Assembly (NCBI GenBank): GCA_902786515.1
Contig: CADADA010000003.1
Coordinates: forward strand, 95,332 to 159,331
Length of the DNA: 64,000 nucleotides
From: an uncultured Lachnospiraceae bacterium
GTDB lineage: Bacteria; Bacillota; Clostridia; Lachnospirales; Lachnospiraceae
Reading direction: 5' to 3'
In this document: piece after piece, positions 55,896 through 64,000 of the stretch
Layout of the letters: each line of letters starts with the position of its first letter
Position numbering within the stretch: position 1 is the stretch's first letter
The notes under the pieces: generated by a model
The model's database searches: none
Told to the model about the DNA's origin: nothing
What the model saw: only the letters and a program-made list of their open reading frames with translations
Made by a program: the position numbers and the translations under genes

Positions 55896-57185
55896 TTATA
55901 AATCCTTTCCGGCCTTTTCTCTAAGGCTCTTTCGGTGTTCTATTTCTTTTAAAACAATTTCTTTGTATTGTGATTCAAGATTCTCAGTATAGCTGGTGAG
56001 ATCAGGTACTGAAAAATCATCAAGCTTCGTATAGTTTTCACAAATGTGCTGTGCGGCACGTTTCGCAAATACAAGTGATTCTAACAGAGAATTACTTGCA
56101 AGACGGTTAGCACCGTGTACACCATTACAGCTTGTTTCACCCACGGCGTAAAGTCTGTCAGCGGAAGTATGACTGTCTGAATCTACCTTGATACCACCCA
56201 TAAAATAATGCTGTGCCGGCACTACAGGAATACATTCTTTTGTAACATCGTATCCCTCATCGAGACAGTACTGATAAATATTAGGAAAATGACTCTTTAT
56301 TGTTTCAACCGGAATGGGTTTCATAGAGAGCCATACAAATGGTTTGTTATCCTTAGCCATCTGTTCACGTATGCGGGCTGTAAGGACATCTCTTGGCTGC
56401 AATTCATCCGTAAAACGTTCCATATTTGCGTTATATAAAAGAGCACCCTCACCACGTACTGATTCTGATATCAAAAAGCGTCTTCCGGGCTTTTGAGAAT
56501 AGAGAGTAGTAGGGTGAATCTGAATATAGTCAATATTTTCCAATTCAATACCATGTTTTAAACTGATGGCAAGAGCATCTCCGGTAAGATGCGGGAAATT
56601 AGTGGAATGAGTGTACAAACCACCGATACCGCCACAGGCAAACACAGTATAATCGGCATATATAACGTCAGTTTCGCCAGAAGCACATTTTATGACAATA
56701 CCCTCACAGGTGTTAGATTCGCATACAATATCAATCATGGTAGTGTTTTCCATGAGGGTGCAGTTTTTTAAATTCTTTACTGCAGCCAGTAATTTGCTGG
56801 TGATTTCTTTGCCCGTAACATCCTTGTGAAAAAGAATTCTTTTGTCAGAATGTCCTCCTTCACGCGTGAATAAAAAAGAATCATTTTCTTTTTCAAAATC
56901 AACACCGAAATTTTCAAGAGAATGAATAATATCCGGTGAAGTACGAATCATTATATCGACAGAAGTGCGGTTATTTTCATAATGACCGGCTTTTAAGGTA
57001 TCTTCAAAGTAGCTGTCATAGTCCGATTCGTCTTTTAACATACAGATACCGCCCTGTGCTAAAAAAGAATCGCTTTCTTCAAGTTTTGATTTACTAATCA
57101 GTATTATATTTTTATCTGCCGGAAGATTAAGAGCCATAAATAATCCTGCGGCTCCGGTTCCGACTATTACAATATCAGTTTTCAT
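55896..57185 (-). CDS. nadB: L-aspartate oxidase
   Basis: 429 residues from the ATG at 57185 behind GGAGA; a longer reading from 57212 would overlap nadA. NadB oxidises L-aspartate to iminoaspartate with FAD. N-terminal VIVGTGAAGLFMAL (FAD), SFLAQGGICM, GGIGGLYTHSTN and the C-terminal HGANRLASNSLLE are conserved. It is shorter than the E. coli enzyme (540), lacking most of the C-terminal helical domain, a form common in Clostridia. It hands iminoaspartate to NadA. Confidence 0.95.
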   Translation of the reverse strand: MKTDIVIVGTGAAGLFMALNLPADKNIILISKSKLEESDSFLAQGGICMLKDESDYDSYFEDTLKAGHYENNRTSVDIMIRTSPDIIHSLENFGVDFEKENDSFLFTREGGHSDKRILFHKDVTGKEITSKLLAAVKNLKNCTLMENTTMIDIVCESNTCEGIVIKCASGETDVIYADYTVFACGGIGGLYTHSTNFPHLTGDALAISLKHGIELENIDYIQIHPTTLYSQKPGRRFLISESVRGEGALLYNANMERFTDELQPRDVLTARIREQMAKDNKPFVWLSMKPIPVETIKSHFPNIYQYCLDEGYDVTKECIPVVPAQHYFMGGIKVDSDSHTSADRLYAVGETSCNGVHGANRLASNSLLESLVFAKRAAQHICENYTKLDDFSVPDLTSYTENLESQYKEIVLKEIEHRKSLREKAGKDL

Positions 57186-57201
57186 GTTGTCTCCATTCGT
57201 A

Positions 57202-58107
57202 TTATTTTGCAAGCTTGTGCATCATTTCCAAAGCAGATATGGAACCTTTGGAAACAGCTTCGTCAACAACAACTTCATTTTCACCTGTTTTAAGAACATT
57301 AAGAATTTTTTCCAATGTGTTTTTCTTCATGTTAGGACAGACCGGTGTTGACTTTGCGTAATAAAACTTTTTATCAGGATTTTTCGTTTCTAACTCATAA
57401 TTTACGCCGATTTCCGTACAAATTATAAATTCATTTTTTGTACTCTCCGTTGCATAATCTATAATCTGGGAAGTACTTCCGAGATAATCGGATATTTTCC
57501 TTATAGATTCTGTACACTCAGGATGTGATAGTACAGCTGCATCAGGATAATGCTCCTTAAGCTCAAGGATTTCTTCGTATTTCATTCGTTCATGAGTAGG
57601 ACAGAAGCCGTCATTAAAAATAAAATGTTTTTCAGGAACCTGTTCCGCAATAAAATGAGCCAGATTTTTGTCTGGTATAAAATAAATATTCTTCTGAGGA
57701 AGAGCTTTTACAATCTGTAAAGCGTTCGAAGAAGTAACGCATACATCAGAGTGGGTCTTCAGTTCAGCAGTAGAGTTGATATAGCATACAACAGCCAAAT
57801 CATCATAGTCGCTTTTCACTTTTTCGATAGTCTCTGCATCGCACATGTGAGCCATAGGGCAGTCAGCGGTAACATCAGGCATCAAAATGGTTTTGTCAGG
57901 GCTTAATATTTTCGCACTTTCACCCATAAAAGAAACGCCGCAGAAAACAATAGTCTTTTCAGGTGCCTTAGCGGCAATTTTGCTGAGATAAAACGAGTCG
58001 CCTACAAAATCAGCAATCTCTTGAATCTCCGGCATCACATAATAGTGAGCAAGAATAATTGCATCTTTTTCTTTCTTTAGTTCTCTGATTTCATTTACAA
58101 TATCCAT
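57202..58107 (-). CDS. nadA: Quinolinate synthase
   Basis: 301 residues from the ATG at 58107 (AAAGGA 8 bases upstream); the frame extends up to 58152 without a better start. NadA condenses iminoaspartate with dihydroxyacetone phosphate using a [4Fe-4S] cluster. Cluster cysteines are likely those in FCGVSFMGE, SHPECTE and VCPNMKKN; ILAHYYVMPEIQ is the N-terminal signature. First gene of the minus-strand NAD operon. Confidence 0.96.
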   Translation of the reverse strand: MDIVNEIRELKKEKDAIILAHYYVMPEIQEIADFVGDSFYLSKIAAKAPEKTIVFCGVSFMGESAKILSPDKTILMPDVTADCPMAHMCDAETIEKVKSDYDDLAVVCYINSTAELKTHSDVCVTSSNALQIVKALPQKNIYFIPDKNLAHFIAEQVPEKHFIFNDGFCPTHERMKYEEILELKEHYPDAAVLSHPECTESIRKISDYLGSTSQIIDYATESTKNEFIICTEIGVNYELETKNPDKKFYYAKSTPVCPNMKKNTLEKILNVLKTGENEVVVDEAVSKGSISALEMMHKLAK

Positions 58108-58142
58108 ATCATTTGTCCTTTCTATCCGGATAATTGTCATAG

Positions 58143-58180
58143 AGTATAACACATAACTTTACAACTGACAAGACAGACAT
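58143..58180 (-). promoter_or_regulatory. nadABC-niaR promoter with candidate NiaR site
   Basis: On the minus strand TTGTCA (58166-58171), 17-base spacer, TATACT (58143-58148) with TG in an extended -10 context. TGTC is repeated over the -35 region (TGTCTGTCTTGTCA), and TGACA recurs just downstream of the -10; these TGTC/GACA elements are candidates for NiaR binding. Confidence 0.65.
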
Positions 58181-58199
58181 GGATTTTTTTACTATCAAC

Positions 58200-58228
58200 T
58201 TTACAATACAACGGGAATATACTAAAAT
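58200..58228 (+). promoter_or_regulatory. Promoter of the flavin reductase gene
   Basis: TTTACA at 58200-58205 and TAAAAT at 58223-58228 with a 17-base spacer, divergent from the nad promoter. Confidence 0.75.
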
Positions 58229-58264
58229 GTAACTGTTTAAAAAATAATGGAAGGAAGTAAAAAA

Positions 58265-58774
58265 ATGTCAGACTGGAAAGAAATAAACATAGAGAATCTG
58301 GAAAAAAGTGCATGCAGACTTATAGGAAAGGACTGGATGCTTATTACAGCCGCAAAAGGAGAAAAAGTAAATACAATGACAGCCTCATGGGGAGGATTAG
58401 GAGTTATGTGGGGAAAAAATGTAGCTTACATTGTTGTAAGACCACAGAGATATACAAAGGAATTTATCGACGGTTCAGAAAAATTATCACTTACATTTTA
58501 TGGAAATGATAAAAAGGAAATGCTAACATATCTCGGAACAGTATCCGGAAGGGATGAGGATAAAATTTCTAAAGCAGGACTTACGGTAAAATATGACTGT
58601 GAGACTCCATATTTTGAGGAAGCAGAGATGGTCATGGAAGTAAAGAAATTGTATGCACAGGAGTTTTCGCCTGAGTGTATGTTAGATGACAGTATAGATG
58701 AAAAATGGTATGCCGCAAAAGATTATCATACAATGTATATATGTGAAATAGAAAAGGTAATGGTAAAACAGTGA
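58265..58774 (+). CDS. Flavin reductase-like FMN-binding protein
   Basis: 169 residues from ATG 58265, with AAGGAAG 8 bases upstream; ATG 58247 is an alternative. A split-barrel flavin reductase-like domain: WMLITAAKGEKVNTMTASWGG (FMN-phosphate region), VAYIVVRPQRYTKEF and KLSLTFYG. Members reduce flavins, or bind FMN as part of small redox systems. The electron donor and partner are not evident. It overlaps the ABC-F gene by 4 bases (GTGA). Confidence 0.85.
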   Translation: MSDWKEINIENLEKSACRLIGKDWMLITAAKGEKVNTMTASWGGLGVMWGKNVAYIVVRPQRYTKEFIDGSEKLSLTFYGNDKKEMLTYLGTVSGRDEDKISKAGLTVKYDCETPYFEEAEMVMEVKKLYAQEFSPECMLDDSIDEKWYAAKDYHTMYICEIEKVMVKQ

Positions 58775-60564
58775 ATATAATTAATCTGGAAAATATAAAA
58801 AAGACATACGGAGACAGAGTGATATTGAATTCAGTGTCACTTGGAATAAATGAGCATGATAAGATAGGAATAATCGGAGTAAATGGAACCGGAAAAACTA
58901 CTTTTCTAAAAATGATTGCAGGAATTGAAGAATGTGATGAGGGAGAAGTGATAAAAGCAAACGGGATAACGATATCTATGCTTTCACAGGTTCCAGAATT
59001 TGACAGGGATGCATCGGTTATAGAATATGTGAGTATGGGCGGGTATGTTGCCGACAGCTGGGATAAAGAAGGGGATGCCAAGACTATTTTGACAAAGCTT
59101 GGCATCACTGATTATAATCAGGAGATTTCCACCATGTCGGGAGGTCAGAAGAAACGTGTGGCACTTGCAAGAACTTTGATACATCCTTCGGATGTGCTTG
59201 TTATGGATGAGCCGACGAACCATCTCGATAATGATATGGTAGAGTGGCTTGAGGAATATTTAAAAAAATATCGTGGTGTGCTGATTATGGTAACACATGA
59301 CCGATATTTCCTTGACAGTGTTACGAACAAGATTGTCGAGATAGATAAGGGCGGGCTGTATGCTTATGAGACAAATTATTCAGGTTTTCTCAAACTGAAA
59401 AGCGAAAGAGAGGAAATGGCGCTGGCCACACAGGAAAAACGTGAGAATATATTAAGAAATGAATTAAAATGGATAATGCGTGGGGCGAGAGCGCGTTCTA
59501 CAAAGCAGAAGGCAAGACTCAGCCGTTATGAAGAGATGAAGGCAATTCGTGGGATAGAAAAGGATAATGCTGTCCAAATGGAGTCAGTTTCTTCAAGACT
59601 TGGGAAAAAGACACTTGAAGTAAACGGGATTTCGAAGCGATATGGTGATAAAGTAATCATTGATAATTTCAGTTATATTTTTACAAAAGGAATTAATATA
59701 GGAATAGTGGGAAATAATGGTTCGGGAAAGACAACATTATTAAATATTTTAACCGGAGTAATGGAACCCGACAGTGGATTTGTTGAGACAGGTGAAACAG
59801 TCAGAATAGGATATTTTACTCAGGAAGTAAAAAATATGGATCCGAAGCAGAGGGTGATAGACTATGTGAGAGATATCGCTGAGTTTTTACCTACAGCTAA
59901 CGGAAAGATATCAGCTTCAAAGATGTTAGAAAGATTTTTATTTACTCCGGATATGCAATATACTTTTATAGAGAAATTGTCGGGTGGAGAAAAGAGAAGA
60001 TTGTATCTTTTAAGCATTTTGATGAAGGCACCGAATATTCTGGTATTGGACGAGCCGACAAACGATTTGGATATTTCAACTCTTACAGTTTTAGAAGATT
60101 ATATTGACCAATTTAATGGGATAATTATTACAGTTTCTCATGACCGCTATTTTCTGGACAGGATTGTCGACAGAATACTTGCATTTGAAGGAGAAGGTGT
60201 TATTAATCAGTACGAAGGAGGATACACTGATTATAAGAATAAGACACAGGGGACAGAGAAATTACCTGAAAAAAATATACAGGTAAAAGAAAAAAAGCAA
60301 AAAAGCGGAACCAGAAAGCGTAAGATGTCTTATAATGAGCAGAGAGAATTTGAGACTATAGACGCAGAAATAGCAGAACTTGAAGAAAAAATAGTAGAGG
60401 CAGATGAAGAAATAGGCAAAAATTCAAGCAACTATTATGAACTTAATCAATGGATTGAAAAGAAGCAGGCATTTGAGAAAGAGCTGGAAGAGAAAATGGA
60501 ACGCTGGATGTATCTGCAGGATTTATCAGAACAGATAGAGAATGAAAAGCAGGAGGATTTATGA
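58771..60564 (+). CDS. ABC-F translation factor, YfmR/Uup type
   Basis: 597 residues from GTG 58771. Two ABC ATPase domains without membrane segments: Walker [10 protein letters not shown] and GNNGSGKTT, signatures SGGQKKR and SGGEKRR, and the ABC-F linker (about 210-265) with [15 protein letters not shown]. The C-terminal region (about 500-597) is a charged coiled coil starting [13 protein letters not shown], as in B. subtilis YfmR and E. coli Uup. These bind the ribosomal E-site and relieve stalling. It is unlikely to be an antibiotic-resistance ABC-F, which would have a longer linker and no such tail. Confidence 0.92.
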   Translation: MNIINLENIKKTYGDRVILNSVSLGINEHDKIGIIGVNGTGKTTFLKMIAGIEECDEGEVIKANGITISMLSQVPEFDRDASVIEYVSMGGYVADSWDKEGDAKTILTKLGITDYNQEISTMSGGQKKRVALARTLIHPSDVLVMDEPTNHLDNDMVEWLEEYLKKYRGVLIMVTHDRYFLDSVTNKIVEIDKGGLYAYETNYSGFLKLKSEREEMALATQEKRENILRNELKWIMRGARARSTKQKARLSRYEEMKAIRGIEKDNAVQMESVSSRLGKKTLEVNGISKRYGDKVIIDNFSYIFTKGINIGIVGNNGSGKTTLLNILTGVMEPDSGFVETGETVRIGYFTQEVKNMDPKQRVIDYVRDIAEFLPTANGKISASKMLERFLFTPDMQYTFIEKLSGGEKRRLYLLSILMKAPNILVLDEPTNDLDISTLTVLEDYIDQFNGIIITVSHDRYFLDRIVDRILAFEGEGVINQYEGGYTDYKNKTQGTEKLPEKNIQVKEKKQKSGTRKRKMSYNEQREFETIDAEIAELEEKIVEADEEIGKNSSNYYELNQWIEKKQAFEKELEEKMERWMYLQDLSEQIENEKQEDL

Positions 60565-61007
60565 GATTTATTATTCAAAGAGTGAATCACGCTTCAGTGA
60601 CGATTGACGGGAAGGTGAATGGCTCCATTCAGAAAGGTTATGTTGTGCTGATTGGTGTAGGAGAAAATGATACAACATCAGATGCAGACAGGCTTGTTAA
60701 GAAAATGCTCGGTTTAAGAATATTTGCAGATGAAAACGGCAAGACAAATCTGTCATTAAAAGATGTGGACGGAGCCCTTCTTTTGATATCACAGTTTACG
60801 CTGTATGCAGACTGTAAAAAGGGAAACAGACCGTCATTTGTACATGCCGGTTCACCGGAACATGCCAATCAGTTATATGAGTATATAATTGAAAAATGCA
60901 GGTGTGAGACGGAAAAAGTAAGTGTTGGAATATTTGGTGCGGATATGAAGGTTTCGCTTGAAAACGACGGACCGTTTACAATTATTCTGGATAGTGATGT
61001 GATATAA
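60561..61007 (+). CDS. dtd: D-aminoacyl-tRNA deacylase
   Basis: 148 residues. Dtd frees tRNAs charged with D-amino acids or glycine. Conserved [17 protein letters not shown] and a C-terminal [11 protein letters not shown] are present; the usual NxGPVT Gly-cisPro motif is kept as GP with Phe in place of Val. Starts by ATGA overlap with the ABC-F gene, AGGAGG upstream. Together the two genes make a small translation-quality module. Confidence 0.95.
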   Translation: MRFIIQRVNHASVTIDGKVNGSIQKGYVVLIGVGENDTTSDADRLVKKMLGLRIFADENGKTNLSLKDVDGALLLISQFTLYADCKKGNRPSFVHAGSPEHANQLYEYIIEKCRCETEKVSVGIFGADMKVSLENDGPFTIILDSDVI

Positions 61008-62152
61008 TGAAATGGCTGTATAAGAGAATGGTAATGCTGATAGCGGCTCCGTTATCAGTACTCATATTGTATACGGGAAAGAAAAACTCATGGATTGCAG
61101 AAAATGTTTTTGCCAGAAATATAAGCTATTATCCGGCACAAATCATAAGTACAATTACAGGAATTATTCCGTTTTCAATTGCGGAAGTGTTTTTGATATG
61201 TTCTCCGCTTATACTGGTGGTCGCAGCAGCTTTGTTTATAAGAAATTTTTATAAAAATCCATCCCGCAGAAAAGACATATTATATAAAGCAGTCATAGAC
61301 ATTATGTGTGTGGTATCAGTTATGTTTTTTTTATTTGCTATTTTTGACGGAATATATTATTATAGGTATGATTTTTCATATTATGCCGGACTTAAGGTAG
61401 AAAAGTCCACAAAAGAAGAATTATTCAGTGTGGGAGCTGATTTGATAAAACAGGCAAATGAGTTGCGCGCGGGATTAAATAATGAGGATAATAACGGAGT
61501 GTTTACATTGACCGGGGACTACCGGAAACTGGCACGTAAGGGAAGAATGGCGTATAAAAAGCTTGCAAAATACTATCCGGTATTTAAAGGACACTATGGA
61601 CTTAGTAAAGAACTGCTATCGTCAAAATATGTATCGTATACTGAAATTGTTGGTATTTATGTACCATTTACCTTGGAAACTCATAACGATACGGATATTG
61701 TGGACTATAACATTCCAAGCGATATGTGTCATGAGCTTGCGCATTTACACGGATTTATCAGGGAAGATGAAGCGAATTATATAGGATATCTTGCCTGTAT
61801 TAATTCAGGTGACAGAGAATTTATGTATAGTGGAATATTGCAGGCTTATATTGCAGTAGAAAATGCTTTATACGAAACTGATAAAGATATGGCACTTGAA
61901 ATGTCATCTGATATTAGCGAAGAAGTTGCAAGGGACATGAAGGCGAATAGTGAATACTGGAATAAAATAGAAAGCAGCAACGTTGGAAATAATGTATCAA
62001 AAAAAGCAGAGAAAATAAATGATACGTATATTAAGGCAAATGGCGAAGAAGAAGGTGTGAAAAGCTATGGGCTTATGGTCGATCTTCTTATTTCACAATA
62101 TAAAAAAGATGGTTATTTTTATGAGTACGATAGAAACGGAGAAGAAGAATGA
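61007..62152 (+). CDS. DUF3810-type membrane protein with HExxH motif
   Basis: 381 residues. Three N-terminal hydrophobic segments (about 8-20, 45-75, 95-118) precede a large soluble domain outside the membrane. That domain has [30 protein letters not shown] is a zinc-protease-like HExxH and the downstream EDEANYI may supply the third ligand, as in gluzincin-like folds. This matches the DUF3810 family, whose activity is unproven. It overlaps dtd by 1 base and queA by 4 bases, so it is co-translated with two tRNA-related genes. Confidence 0.82.
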   Translation: MKWLYKRMVMLIAAPLSVLILYTGKKNSWIAENVFARNISYYPAQIISTITGIIPFSIAEVFLICSPLILVVAAALFIRNFYKNPSRRKDILYKAVIDIMCVVSVMFFLFAIFDGIYYYRYDFSYYAGLKVEKSTKEELFSVGADLIKQANELRAGLNNEDNNGVFTLTGDYRKLARKGRMAYKKLAKYYPVFKGHYGLSKELLSSKYVSYTEIVGIYVPFTLETHNDTDIVDYNIPSDMCHELAHLHGFIREDEANYIGYLACINSGDREFMYSGILQAYIAVENALYETDKDMALEMSSDISEEVARDMKANSEYWNKIESSNVGNNVSKKAEKINDTYIKANGEEEGVKSYGLMVDLLISQYKKDGYFYEYDRNGEEE

Positions 62153-63174
62153 AATTACATGATTTTTATTATGAATTACCACAGGAACTTATTGCGCAGG
62201 ATCCATTGGAGGACCGTTCTTCATCAAGACTTATGCTGCTTGATAAGAATAGTGGAGAGATAAAGCACGAGCATTTTTATAATATTAAAGATTATCTTAA
62301 AGCTGGAGATTGTCTGGTAATTAATGATACTAAAGTTATACCTGCGAGATTGTTTGGTGTTAAAAAAGATACTGGCGCAAAGATAGAAGTGCTTTTATTG
62401 AAGCGAAAAGAAAATGATAATTGGGAAGTTCTTGTTAAGCCGGGAAGAAAAGCGAAGCCGGGAACAGTTATTTCATTTGGTGACGGATTACTTGAATGTG
62501 AAGTGACAGATGTGGTAGATGACGGAAACAGAATTATTCATTTTTCTTACGAAGGCATTTTTGAAGAGATTCTCGACAGACTTGGAGAAATGCCTCTTCC
62601 ACCATATATCACTCATAAACTTAAGGATAAGAACCGCTATCAGACTGTTTATGCAAAACATGAGGGTTCTGCAGCAGCACCTACGGCGGGACTTCATTTC
62701 ACAAACCAGTTATTAAAAGAGATAGAAGAAATGGGAGTGAATATTGCTCATGTTACACTTCATGTAGGATTAGGTACATTCAGACCGGTTAAAGTAGAAG
62801 AAATAACAAATCATCACATGCATTCTGAATACTATTGTATTGAAAAAGATGCGGCAGATATTATAAATAATACGAAGAAAAATGGTGGAAGAGTCATAGC
62901 TGTCGGTACAACAAGCTGTAGAACACTAGAATCAGCAGCTTCATACGATGGAACTATAAGTGAATCATCTGGCTGGACAGAAATATTCATTTATCCGGGA
63001 TATAAATTTAAAATGATAGATTGCCTGATTACTAATTTCCATCTGCCGGAATCAACGCTTCTAATGCTCGTATCAGCACTTGCCGGAAGGGAAAACATTA
63101 TGAATGCGTATAACGAGGCTGTTCAGGAGAAATATAGGTTTTTCAGTTTTGGGGATGCTATGTTTATTAGTTGA
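62149..63174 (+). CDS. queA: S-adenosylmethionine:tRNA ribosyltransferase-isomerase
   Basis: 341 residues. QueA transfers the ribosyl moiety of SAM to preQ1-tRNA, giving epoxyqueuosine. Typical motifs: [45 protein letters not shown] and [15 protein letters not shown]. Complete. It starts by ATGA overlap with the DUF3810 gene and ends the operon. Other queuosine genes (tgt, queG) are not in the window. Confidence 0.97.
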   Translation: MKLHDFYYELPQELIAQDPLEDRSSSRLMLLDKNSGEIKHEHFYNIKDYLKAGDCLVINDTKVIPARLFGVKKDTGAKIEVLLLKRKENDNWEVLVKPGRKAKPGTVISFGDGLLECEVTDVVDDGNRIIHFSYEGIFEEILDRLGEMPLPPYITHKLKDKNRYQTVYAKHEGSAAAPTAGLHFTNQLLKEIEEMGVNIAHVTLHVGLGTFRPVKVEEITNHHMHSEYYCIEKDAADIINNTKKNGGRVIAVGTTSCRTLESAASYDGTISESSGWTEIFIYPGYKFKMIDCLITNFHLPESTLLMLVSALAGRENIMNAYNEAVQEKYRFFSFGDAMFIS

Positions 63175-63256
63175 TATAATTTTTTATCGGTATGGAGATG
63201 ATAGCGACAACGAGTGAAACCGGCCTGAACAGTTGACTTCTCTGTAAAAAAAAGTA

Positions 63257-63295
63257 GAAAACCTTGGCAGTCGCACCTGCCAAGGTTTTCGTTTG
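63257..63295 (+). terminator. Terminator after queA
   Basis: GAAAACCTTGGCAG (63257-63270) pairs perfectly with CTGCCAAGGTTTTC (63277-63290) around TCGCAC, followed by GTTTGT. It can work in both directions. Confidence 0.85.
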
Positions 63296-63464
63296 TGTTA
63301 AGCATATTATCTTCTTTTGCCTAAAGGCATTATATATTATATTCGTATTTATTGTCAAGTATTCTGAAATATTTACATTATAATTTGCTTTTCAAATGTG
63401 GATAAATATGTTAAAATTGTCTTAGTTATGTTGAATAAAATACAAGTATGAAGGAGATAAGAGT

Positions 63465-63830
63465 ATGCAGGAGAGAAGAAAATCAAATCGGATGAAGATA
63501 GATGTTAAAATCAAACTTGATCCAATGAAAAACGGAACGGCAGATGTCAGCCGATTAAATAAAGATGAATTTACGGTAGAGCTAGTAGATATTTCAAAAG
63601 ATGGACTTGCATTCAGGACAATGGAAAAGTTAGAATTAAATACGTACTATGATACCACGGTGGTATTGTGGACGAAGGAGACATTTGAGACAGTGATTGA
63701 GATTGTCAGAATGGAGAATTATGGCGATGGTCCTACATTGTATGGATGCAGGTTTATTGGAATTATGCCGTCAGATCAGTTGAAGATTCAGATTTATGAG
63801 ATGGTAAGTGAAAACGAAAAACAAGAATAA
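63465..63830 (+). CDS. PilZ-domain protein (probable c-di-GMP receptor)
   Basis: 121 residues, a single PilZ domain. The c-di-GMP binding pair is present: RRKSNR near the N-terminus (RxxxR) and VDISKDGLAF (DxSxxG) about 45 residues later; ending CRFIGIMPSDQLKIQIYEM. It likely changes partner binding when c-di-GMP rises; the partner is unknown. GAAGGAG precedes the ATG. Monocistronic between two terminators. Confidence 0.9.
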   Translation: MQERRKSNRMKIDVKIKLDPMKNGTADVSRLNKDEFTVELVDISKDGLAFRTMEKLELNTYYDTTVVLWTKETFETVIEIVRMENYGDGPTLYGCRFIGIMPSDQLKIQIYEMVSENEKQE

Positions 63831-63834
63831 AAAG

Positions 63835-63876
63835 AAAAGCCTCTTTGCCGGTTGTGAACCGTGAAGAGGCTTTTGC
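63835..63876 (+). terminator. Terminator after the PilZ gene
   Basis: AAAAGCCTCTT pairs with AAGAGGCTTTT (63864-63874), with an inner CGGTT/AACCG stem. Confidence 0.88.
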
Positions 63877-63877
63877 A

Positions 63878-63905
63878 TTAGTAGTCTTAAAATTACATTT
63901 ACTAG
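63878..63905 (-). repeat. Single palindromic unit of the 54177 array family
   Basis: TTAG at 63878 and CTAG at 63902 keep the 24-base spacing of the array. Read on the minus strand, CTAGTAAATGTAATTTT and the following AGACTACTA match unit 4 (54362 on) with one mismatch over about 27 bases. Confidence 0.85.
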
Positions 63906-63954
63906 TAGAGCGAAAAATAAGTTTCTGATACAGTTCACGCCGAGAAATTTTTCA
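63902..63954 (-). repeat. 53-bp dispersed repeat, copy B (inverted)
   Basis: Reverse complement of 54128-54180 with one mismatch in 53. Similarity continues more weakly to the hairpin core (AATGAGGCG at 63970-63978). The element runs to the window edge, so its end is not seen. Confidence 0.93.
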
Positions 63955-64000
63955 GTTTCAAGGCGGAGGAATGAGGCGTAGCGGTGGCTACGTCGATTGA

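Overview
The window is AT-rich, densely packed, mostly plus-strand DNA from an endospore-forming Clostridia, most likely a gut Lachnospiraceae. Support: spoIIGA-sigE next to ftsZ, a DAP-type murein pathway (dapF, murE), a divergent clostridial dcw cluster, BspA-like leucine-rich and CBM25 surface proteins, an AAA-ATPase/PD-(D/E)XK gene typical of this family, strong SD sequences and many GTG/TTG starts. The genus is not determined.

Region 1 (1-19954) reads as one long co-directional gene train with small gaps or overlaps: 3' end of uppP, ftsK, fhs, dapF, murE, folD, priA, def, fmt, a YugP-type metalloprotease, rsmB, rlmN, stp, prkC, rsgA, rpe and thiN. It couples cell wall synthesis, one-carbon/formyl metabolism (fhs, folD, fmt, def), translation and the Ser/Thr kinase-phosphatase pair. 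A bidirectional terminator separates it from convergent ychF. An Lgt-family membrane gene follows.

Region 2 (22100-35205) is the division/sporulation block: a MraZ-controlled promoter with about 10-bp phased GTGG boxes, mraZ, rsmH, ftsL-like, two tandem class B PBPs, mraY, murD, ftsW/spoVE, divIB, ftsZ, then spoIIGA-sigE behind a promoter with the unusual spoIIG spacing and a Spo0A-like box. The cluster lacks murG, murC, murB and ftsA at the expected places.

Region 3 (35206-51000) is mixed: a UDP-sugar pyrophosphorylase, argS, a small acidic-tailed membrane protein, an orphan gene with a near-consensus promoter, a secreted papain-like protease carrying two starch-binding-type modules, a CPBP protease, a GT2 glycosyltransferase, three tRNAs (Met, Val, Thr) on the minus strand, a PAP2 phosphatase, ispF-cysS-mrnC-rlmB, and an AAA/PD-(D/E)XK gene with foreign-looking codon use.

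Region 4 (51000-64000) holds two secreted proteins, a SEC-C methionine aminopeptidase, the nadA-nadB-nadC-niaR NAD operon (minus), then a flavoprotein, a YfmR/Uup-type ABC-F protein, dtd, a DUF3810 membrane protein, queA and a PilZ protein. The most unusual signal is an interspersed non-coding repeat family here: a common 11-15 bp end (core CTTATTATTCG) occurs five times. Copies bracket a secreted-protein gene, bracket a regular array of palindromic 31-nt units with a 52-nt period, and recur (within a 53-bp near-identical inverted copy) at the right edge of the window.
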